Shown: positions 57,656 to 64,000 of the stretch, piece by piece
Layout: the number at the start of each line of letters is the position of its first letter
Position numbering within the stretch: the first letter of the stretch is position 1
From: Dolomedes plantarius
Lineage: Eukaryota; Arthropoda; Arachnida; Araneae; Dolomedidae
DNA length: 64,000 nucleotides
Reading direction: 5' to 3'
Assembly: GCA_907164885.2 (NCBI GenBank)
Contig: OU015496.1
Coordinates: 101,577,132-101,641,131, forward strand
Notes under the pieces: generated by a model
Database searches by the model: none
Told to the model about the DNA's origin: nothing
Seen by the model: the letters and a program-made list of their open reading frames with translations, nothing else
Made by a program: the position numbers and the translations under genes

Positions 57656-60600
57656 ATGGAGAAGCTTAGGGTAACTAAAAATGTTTTGAAATCTGGTTTA
57701 ACGAGACTAGCGTCAAAAATTGAAAGTTCCGATAATTCTACAGACGCGCTGTATTATAAACCTAAATTGCTAGAGTTGGAGGTTAAGATGTCTGAACTTT
57801 TCCAGTCAATTTTTGAAAATTGTAAAGAGGAAGAATTGGATGAATTTATTAAAGAACAGGAGGAAGTTCGTGATGTTATTGATAGACTTAATTTGTTATT
57901 TATCAAAGGAATTAAAGCTGATTCCAATACTTCACAATCTGCACAAAAGGAAAAAATCAATGTTAGACTTCCAGAGATTCCGGTTCCACATTTTAGTGGA
58001 GGAAATCCAGTTGAGTGGTTGAGCTTTAAGGATTTATTTTCGGCCTGTGTCACTCAAAACGAGGCACTCTCGCCAGCTCAGAAATTACAATATCTGAAGG
58101 GTGCATTGAAGGGTGATGCCCTGCGAGTTGTGAATACGCTTTCTATTACAAATGCGAATTTTGATATAGCCTGGTATCTTTTGGAGGAACGGTACGCGAA
58201 TAAGAGGGAGCTGGTGTTTACAATAATTAAACAGTTTATGAACTTGCCATCTGTAAATAATGAATCTGAAAACCAACTATTGAATTTAATTGATTCTACA
58301 AGAGAATGCATTCGCTCTCTTGAGAGTTTACATATAGTTGTTAAGGGGTTTGCAGAAACTCTGTTCGTGTATATTGTTCAACAAAAATTGGATGCAGTAA
58401 CACGAGGATGGTGGGAGAGAAAGTTAGAGGATGATAGTCTTCCAAAGCTGGAACAGTTGTTGAGTTTTTTGAAATTTCATGCGGGTACGCTACAGCCGAG
58501 TAGAGTACAAAACAAAAGGTCAATCCAGTCAAGGGCTTCAGCATTTTCTTCTGAATGCACGAGTCCTCTCTGCGCATTCTGCAATGTTAATGATCATTCT
58601 ATCAATAAGTGTCAAAATTTTCTGAGATTAAGTGTTCAAAAGCGTGTTGAATTTGTGAAGGCAAACAAACTGTGTTTTAATTGCATGCAAAAACACAGAG
58701 TTGAAAATTGTAAAAGCAGCTACACATGTCGAAGGTGCTTCAAGAAACACCATACAGTTTTATGTTTTAGGAAGCAGTCTGAAAAGCATCCCAGCGTTGA
58801 TAGCTCATTTTCAGTTAACGCTCCAGTGTTTGTGCCTCAAAGTGTTCCTTCAAATAGTGCTTCTATAGCCAACGAGTCAGCTAATCAAAAATGTACAACT
58901 AATATAGCATCCTGCGTATCTGATTTCAATATGCCCACCCAGGTTCTTTTGTGTACTGCTCTAGTGAATGTTAGGGATTCGAGTGGTGATTGTCAAGAGT
59001 GTCGAGTGCTGCTGGATCCTGGTAGTCAGGCCTCATTTATTTCTGAAGCATGTATAACTAGATTGGGGCTACCTAGAAAACGAGCTAAGATTCAAATTTC
59101 GTGTCTGGGTACAACCAGTTCTTGTTCGAATGGTTCGTCTGATATTGTGTTTACGCCTCATTTCAGTTCGAGCCCTGTGTTTAAGACCTCTGTGTATGTC
59201 TTAAATAAAATCATTGGTGAGCTTCCACATTTTGATCTAGACAAAAAGTATGAGGAGTTATTCAGTGACTTGGTTTTGGCAGATCCGACTTTTTTTAAAA
59301 TGGGCCCTGTTGACCTTCTTTTGGGAGTCAATATTTCTTTACCCATGCTTCTGGGTCAGACAATCAACCTTGGTGACGGTATGCCTTTTGCTGTGAAATC
59401 ACAGTTGGGATGGATTGTTTCGGGCAGTGTTCCATTCCCTTCTAGCAGCTATCCAACCATTCATGTGAATAACATTCAAGTTGACTTGGATAAATTGGTG
59501 TCCAACTTCTGGAAATTGGATTCAGTTCCAGTTGCAAGCAAGTTAACTGAGGCTGAGCAGTCTTGTGAGGATTTTTTCGTCACTACTCATTACAGAGACC
59601 AGAGTGGTAAATATGTAGTTAGGTTACCATTTCACACTTCACCTACTGAATTGGGCGAGTCGAGACAAATGGCTCTGAGGCGTTTCTACAGGCTGGAGAG
59701 AACCCTTTCTTCCAAACCGGACATCTATGATCAGTATAGACATTTCATGAAGGAGTATTTGGATCTGGGCCACATGGAAGAGTTGTCTGATGTCGAGAAC
59801 ACTGACTTGAGTTACTACTTACCACATCATTGTGTTCTGAGGCCGTCCAGCACAACTTCAAAATTGAGAGTGGTATTTGATGCATCTGCTAAAACGTCTT
59901 CTGGTCTATCTTTGAATGACCTTCTGATGACGGGACCTAGAGTTCAGAGTGAGTTGTTTCCTATTCTTCTTCGTTTTAGAACCTTTCCAATTGCACTCTG
60001 TGCTGATATTGAGAAGATGTTCCGCCAAATTAAGGTTCACCCTGCTGACACTGATCTTCAGAGAATCATTTGGCGTGATTGCCCTCAACGACCCCTTTCC
60101 ACGTTCAAGTTAACAACAGTCACTTATGGAATGGCTTGTTCTCCTTATTTGTCGACTAGAGCTTTGAGACAGCTTGCCCTTGATGAGTGTGACACTTTCC
60201 CTTTGGCTTCTGCTAGTACTCTGAGAGACTTTTACGTGGATGATCTCCTAGCGGGATCGAATTCTGTGAAAGATGCCAGGGAGCTTGTGAAGCAGATGCT
60301 TAAGATGATGGAAAGGGGCGGCTTCAGGCTGAGAAAATGGATTTCAAATTGTCCTTCTGTACTTGATAGTGTTCCTGAGATAGCTTTGCAACCTAATTCT
60401 CAAGTGAAAATCGATAGTGGCAGCGATGTTAGAGTTCTGGGAATCGTGTGGTGTCCAATTACTGACATGTTCAAATTTTCAGTTGCCATTTGTGATCATA
60501 AGGAATGTACCAAGAGAACGATCCTTTCTGAAGTAGCAAAGATATTTGATCCATTAGGATGGCTTGCACCGTCAGTAGTTTTTTCTAAGGTATTCCTACA

Positions 60601-62797
60601 AGAGCTCTGGCAACACAATTTGAATTGGGATGATCCAATCAGTGAGTCACTCCGATCTAGGTGGGAGGAGTTCCATTCTCAACTGCCTCTTCTTGAGAAC
60701 TTCCAGATCCCCAGATATGTACTATGTGATCAATACAATAACATTCAAGTTCATGCATTTTGTGATGCGTCTGAAAGGGCGTATTGTGCAGTCATTTATC
60801 TGAGATCAACTAACCCGAATTGTGAAGTTACTGTGTCTATTCTAACTGCAAAAACAAGAGTTGCTCCAATGAAAACTCAGTCGTTGCCAAGACTGGAACT
60901 GTGCTCTGCATTGCTACTTGCCACTCTTCTTGAATCTGTATTATCTGCGATTGAGCTTCCAGTTAGCAGTGTTTATGCTTGGAGTGATTCAAGGGTTGCT
61001 CTTGCTTGGATCTGTTCCGAGTCTCGTCGCTGGCTTCCCTTTGTAGCCAATCGTATTGCCAAAATACAAGAGGCTACTCAAGGTGTCAAGTGGAATCATG
61101 TGATTGGCAGCCAGAATCCAGCAGACTGTGCCACTCGTGGACTACTTCCTTCTGAGATGATCAATTGTGAGCTGTGGGTGAAGGGCCCTAAATGGCTCCA
61201 ACAACCTAATATCGAGTTTAGTGAATCTTCAGAGGAGTCATTTTTATTTAACGAATCTCATCTGAGAGAAGAGAAAAGGAATAGTGTTATATCACTTTCC
61301 TTGAGTAAGGATTTAGATCTTATTTCTAGGTTCTCTTCGTGGTCAAGATTATCTAGAGTGACCGCTTGGTGTTTTCGGTTCATGAGAAATTGTTCAAAAA
61401 CTCCTAAGAAGAAAGCTGGGGTTCTTACATCTGAGGAGCCTGAGGCGGCAGCTTCACTCATAATTAAAATCGCACAATCAGAGGCATTTTCTGAAGAGCT
61501 TGCTTGTTTGCAGAAGGAAAAGCCCATAAAATCAAGGAGCAAAATTCTGTCTCTGAATCCCTTTCTTGATGATAAGGGTATCATAAGAGTTGGGGGTAGA
61601 CTGGGAAACTCGAATCTTCCTCTGGATAAAAAGTATCCAGTCCTCCTTCCTAAAAAGCATCATGTGACAAGCTTGATTGTGAGGCATTACCATATCACAC
61701 AGCTCCATGCTGCTCCACAGTTGTTACTTTATACCATCCGGCAGAAGTACTGGATTCCTTGTGGTAGGGATGTGGTACGTCAGTTCGTGAAAAAGTGTGT
61801 TAAGTGCTTTCGTGTGTCACCAGTACCAGCCAGGCAATTGTTGGGCGACTTACCATCAAACAGAGTTACTCCTTCAAGGGTGTTTAATACTACAGGAGTT
61901 GATTTTGCTGGCCCATTCTTGTGTCGAGAAAGGTCTGGCAGAGGACGTAAATTATTCAAGATCTATGTTTCAGTTTTTGTGTGTTTTGCTACAAAGGCAG
62001 TGCATTTAGAGGTAGTGAGTGACCTTTCATCAAGGGCATTTATTGCAGCTCTTAAACGGTTTATTGCAAGACGTGGTAAACCGAGTGAAATCTACAGTGA
62101 TTGCAGAACCAATTTCATTGGTGCAGATCGAAAGCTCAAGAGGTCACTCAAAGCATTATTGTCAGCTACTGACGATGATGGCATTCTAACCTTCGCAGCT
62201 TCGGAGGGTATCAGGTGGTCTTTCAATCCTCCGTCGAGTCCTCATTTTGGCGGCCTCTGGGAAGCTGCCGTAAAATCTATGAAATTCCACCTCAAAAGAG
62301 TCATGGGAAATTCCTCGTTGACGTTGGAGGAGTTCTATACTCTGGTTGCTCAGGTGGAGGGCTGTCTCAATTCCAGACCCCTATGCCCTAGTTCTGATGA
62401 TCCTGGTGATTTAACTGCCTTGACACCTGGGCATTTCCTTGTTGGCTCTCCTGTAACTGCTATCCCTGAGCCAAATATGACAGATTCTTCTCTTTCATGT
62501 TCACGCCGCTTTGAACTTGTACAAAGGCTTCTTCAGCAATTTTGGAAGAGGTGGAACTTTGAGTATTTGAGTTGTCTACAACAGCGTCCTAAGTGGTGTT
62601 CTTCCTCTGCCAATCTCAGAATCGGTGACCTGGTGCTCATTAAAGATGATAATGTGCCTTTATTAAAATGGCAGTTAGGACGTATAGTGCAAGTTCATCC
62701 TGGAACTGATAACAAGGTGCGCATGGCTACCTTAAAAACCAAGAGTGGCGAATTCAAAAGACCTGTAATAAAGTTGTGTAAATTACCTGTTGAATAG
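57656..62797 (+). CDS. BEL/Pao gag-pol polyprotein
   Basis: One uninterrupted frame of 1,713 codons from ATG 57656-57658, the first AUG of the frame, to TAG 62795-62797; in-frame sequence extends to a GTG at 57617 but a GTG start is unlikely in a eukaryote. Domains in order with rough residues: gag-like DUF1759 region 100-250 (FSGGNPVEWLSFKDLF); Cys/His knuckles 305-370 (CAFC...H...C, CFNC, CRRC); aspartic protease/DUF1758 near 453 (LLDPGSQASFIS); reverse transcriptase 650-930 with RVVFDASAK and FYVDDLLAG; Pao A17-type region and RNase H near 1034 (HAFCDASERAYCAV); integrase zinc finger 1343-1383 (HYH...H, CVKC); integrase core with Asp in VDFAGPF, Asp in YSDCRTNF and Glu in GLWEAAVK; C-terminal DUF5641 from about 1625. 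All catalytic residues I can check are present. Fused gag-pol without frameshift is usual for this superfamily. Confidence 0.96.
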   Translation: MEKLRVTKNVLKSGLTRLASKIESSDNSTDALYYKPKLLELEVKMSELFQSIFENCKEEELDEFIKEQEEVRDVIDRLNLLFIKGIKADSNTSQSAQKEKINVRLPEIPVPHFSGGNPVEWLSFKDLFSACVTQNEALSPAQKLQYLKGALKGDALRVVNTLSITNANFDIAWYLLEERYANKRELVFTIIKQFMNLPSVNNESENQLLNLIDSTRECIRSLESLHIVVKGFAETLFVYIVQQKLDAVTRGWWERKLEDDSLPKLEQLLSFLKFHAGTLQPSRVQNKRSIQSRASAFSSECTSPLCAFCNVNDHSINKCQNFLRLSVQKRVEFVKANKLCFNCMQKHRVENCKSSYTCRRCFKKHHTVLCFRKQSEKHPSVDSSFSVNAPVFVPQSVPSNSASIANESANQKCTTNIASCVSDFNMPTQVLLCTALVNVRDSSGDCQECRVLLDPGSQASFISEACITRLGLPRKRAKIQISCLGTTSSCSNGSSDIVFTPHFSSSPVFKTSVYVLNKIIGELPHFDLDKKYEELFSDLVLADPTFFKMGPVDLLLGVNISLPMLLGQTINLGDGMPFAVKSQLGWIVSGSVPFPSSSYPTIHVNNIQVDLDKLVSNFWKLDSVPVASKLTEAEQSCEDFFVTTHYRDQSGKYVVRLPFHTSPTELGESRQMALRRFYRLERTLSSKPDIYDQYRHFMKEYLDLGHMEELSDVENTDLSYYLPHHCVLRPSSTTSKLRVVFDASAKTSSGLSLNDLLMTGPRVQSELFPILLRFRTFPIALCADIEKMFRQIKVHPADTDLQRIIWRDCPQRPLSTFKLTTVTYGMACSPYLSTRALRQLALDECDTFPLASASTLRDFYVDDLLAGSNSVKDARELVKQMLKMMERGGFRLRKWISNCPSVLDSVPEIALQPNSQVKIDSGSDVRVLGIVWCPITDMFKFSVAICDHKECTKRTILSEVAKIFDPLGWLAPSVVFSKVFLQELWQHNLNWDDPISESLRSRWEEFHSQLPLLENFQIPRYVLCDQYNNIQVHAFCDASERAYCAVIYLRSTNPNCEVTVSILTAKTRVAPMKTQSLPRLELCSALLLATLLESVLSAIELPVSSVYAWSDSRVALAWICSESRRWLPFVANRIAKIQEATQGVKWNHVIGSQNPADCATRGLLPSEMINCELWVKGPKWLQQPNIEFSESSEESFLFNESHLREEKRNSVISLSLSKDLDLISRFSSWSRLSRVTAWCFRFMRNCSKTPKKKAGVLTSEEPEAAASLIIKIAQSEAFSEELACLQKEKPIKSRSKILSLNPFLDDKGIIRVGGRLGNSNLPLDKKYPVLLPKKHHVTSLIVRHYHITQLHAAPQLLLYTIRQKYWIPCGRDVVRQFVKKCVKCFRVSPVPARQLLGDLPSNRVTPSRVFNTTGVDFAGPFLCRERSGRGRKLFKIYVSVFVCFATKAVHLEVVSDLSSRAFIAALKRFIARRGKPSEIYSDCRTNFIGADRKLKRSLKALLSATDDDGILTFAASEGIRWSFNPPSSPHFGGLWEAAVKSMKFHLKRVMGNSSLTLEEFYTLVAQVEGCLNSRPLCPSSDDPGDLTALTPGHFLVGSPVTAIPEPNMTDSSLSCSRRFELVQRLLQQFWKRWNFEYLSCLQQRPKWCSSSANLRIGDLVLIKDDNVPLLKWQLGRIVQVHPGTDNKVRMATLKTKSGEFKRPVIKLCKLPVE

Positions 62798-62938
62798 TGC
62801 CATGTATTTGTGATCAATTCAGATGTAATTGTTTCAATGTGCATTCATTTCGCGTTTTATGTGTATTTTTAAACTATCTTTGAGATATTTCAATGTAAAT
62901 TTTCTTTTATTTGCTTCAGTTTTGAATCCCTTGTGGGC

Positions 62939-62954
62939 TTCAAGGCTGGGGGTA
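62939..62954 (+). promoter_or_regulatory. Putative polypurine tract
   Basis: TTCAAGGCTGGGGGTA lies directly before the 3' LTR. Its purine-rich core would prime plus-strand synthesis; it is interrupted by two pyrimidines. Confidence 0.55.
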
Positions 62955-63303
62955 TGTTGTATATTAATTCAATTGGTTTGTATTTCTGAATGGCGACACA
63001 GAGTCTGTAGATGGCGACACAGAGTCTGTGTTCGTTTTGATGATGTGTAGATTTTGTGAAGTCAGTATGAGCTCTACCTGCCATATTGAGTGTGTGCTTT
63101 GATGGTCAACGAGATTGAGTGTGATTTAACTAGAGGTGAACGCTGGTTGTTCATATTCTAGTGTATTGAGTGTTGTAGCGCAGAAAGTTCTAAAGTTTAA
63201 GAGTTATTAAAGTTTCGTTCGTTTTAGTGAGTTTATTTATTAACCAAGATAGTACAGTCAACTTGTGTTACCACAACGTTCCGAACCAGCTAAGAAATAT
63301 TCA
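62955..63303 (+). repeat. BEL/Pao 3' LTR (349 bp)
   Basis: Matches the 5' LTR except for an extra GGCGACACAGAGTCT near its position 38, which creates a tandem copy of GGCGACACAGAGTCTG, and two substitutions (T/C in GTTYTAAAG, G/A in GAGTTTRTTTA). Confidence 0.96.
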
Positions 63304-63344
63304 CTCATAATCAAGGTATATTATTCTAATAACTAACCACTACA

Positions 63345-63525
63345 ACTAACTCTATCACACCATTCTTCCTTAATGGCTGCCTTTAGGCTTTTTTTTAAGT
63401 ATGAGCGTGTCCAGGGAATTTTAGTCTCAACAAGGGTTTGGGTGTTTGACGAATATTTGGCCAGTTCATCTGCACGTTCATTGACTTTTATGCCAACATG
63501 TGCTTCTAAGCTTTGTACACACAAG
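63345..63525 (-). pseudogene. LINE RNase H domain, N-terminal/catalytic half
   Basis: The minus strand reads SLEAHVGIKVNERADELAKY then PWTRSYLKKSLKAAIKEEWC DRV. The AHVGIKxNERADELAK block carries the His/Asn/Asp residues of RNase H in non-LTR retrotransposons. The frame leaves the family pattern after WCDR at about 63350, and the other half resumes as CDKWQYIW at 55170. A few bases of flanking DNA separate it from the BEL/Pao duplication at 63308. Confidence 0.75.
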
Positions 63526-63607
63526 TATTTACTTTAGTATTTACAAGAACATATCCAATGTAAGAACCGTAACTGAATAAAAAACAAATGTATAGTATTC
63601 AGATCAC

Positions 63608-63621
63608 ACCCCCCCCCCCCC
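63608..63621. repeat. C-run
   Basis: Twelve or more consecutive C. Similar runs occur at 14390-14401, 27402-27415 and 28538-28555. The remainder to 64000 is AT-rich with nothing recognised. Confidence 0.9.
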
Positions 63622-64000
63622 AGCAGAAACACGTATTTCTGTCAGGGCTCAGATACATTTTTACACGTTGCATTAAAAACCTGAAACAGAACACCACTGA
63701 TAAAAAGTTAATTTCTTTAAACTGCTTTAAAAAGTTAGCTTTGATTTTAGTAATATTGATTTGAAAATGAGGTAAAAAAATAAATTTGTGTGTTTCCTGG
63801 ATCTGTATGGCGAAGATAACATTAATTAAAAAATTGGTTACATATATATTTGACAAGATGGATAAATATTAATTAAAGGAGTTCCTCTTTTTGCCAAATA
63901 CTTAATTTTAAAAAAATGTTTCGCTTAATTCCCGAATGCCTTTTTTTTGCCGTTTTCCCAGTTGAATAGTAACAAGAATCAAAAAACAAACATAATTAAT

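Larger units (their letters stand above)
57074..63303 (+). mobile_element. Complete BEL/Pao LTR retrotransposon (6,230 bp), apparently intact
   Basis: Two direct repeats (57074-57407 and 62955-63303) bound a 5.5-kb interior with one long gag-pol frame. CTCAT flanks both sides (57069-57073, 63304-63308), the 5-bp duplication typical of BEL/Pao. The LTRs differ by two substitutions and one 15-bp indel over about 334 aligned bases, so insertion was recent. There is no env-like frame between 62797 and 62955. Regulatory, coding and priming parts are all present; activity is not shown by sequence alone. Confidence 0.97.

Overview
This 64 kb window is AT-rich eukaryotic DNA with no recognisable host gene. 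It is a transposon graveyard with one young LTR retrotransposon. The transposase, RNase H and SINE types seen (Tc1-like families, a BEL/Pao element, a family with an FHQDI motif that I know from spiders and other arthropods) suggest an arthropod, most likely an arachnid such as a spider. That placement rests on remembered family distributions, not on a search.

Layout. 1-4.3 kb: a near-complete but dead Tc1 element, a tRNA-derived SINE (family A) and a repeat with a microsatellite core (repeat B). 4.3-8.3 kb: a 4,021-bp element with hAT-type ends and a perfect 8-bp target duplication; it carries a broken gene of the FHQDI family and a nested repeat B. 8.6-12 kb: three SINEs and a 98-bp minisatellite. 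12.7-14.5 kb: a LINE RNase H tail split by a 1.4-kb solo LTR. 15.6-22 kb: decayed Tc1, pogo and mariner remnants and long tandem duplications. 24.8-31.2 kb: a Gypsy-type solo LTR, a degenerate tandem array, a Helitron, two SINEs, a Harbinger-like element with a MADF remnant and a nested hAT MITE, and a second near-complete Tc1. 32.5-45 kb: SINEs, a Tigger/pogo element inside a TA microsatellite, an array of GTTGGSCCAAC palindromes, a mariner-like element with very long inverted repeats, repeat B with a SINE nested in its core, and long CA/TA tracts. 45.2-48.5 kb: a piggyBac remnant, a Jockey-like LINE fragment with a YADD reverse transcriptase, and a possible solo LTR. 51.5-52.8 kb: a second copy of the 1.3-1.4-kb solo LTR. 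54.8-63.5 kb: two halves of another LINE RNase H domain at either end of a compound insertion; the insertion contains the 6,230-bp BEL/Pao retrotransposon (57074-63303), with LTRs differing by only two substitutions plus one 15-bp indel and one uninterrupted 1,713-codon gag-pol frame.

How it works together. Nothing forms an operon or pathway. The information lies in insertion order: target-site duplications and interrupted reading frames give relative ages. The BEL/Pao element is the only one with an intact coding frame and may be mobile; every other coding remnant carries stops, frameshifts or deletions. Stretches without a feature entry are AT-rich DNA in which I recognise nothing.
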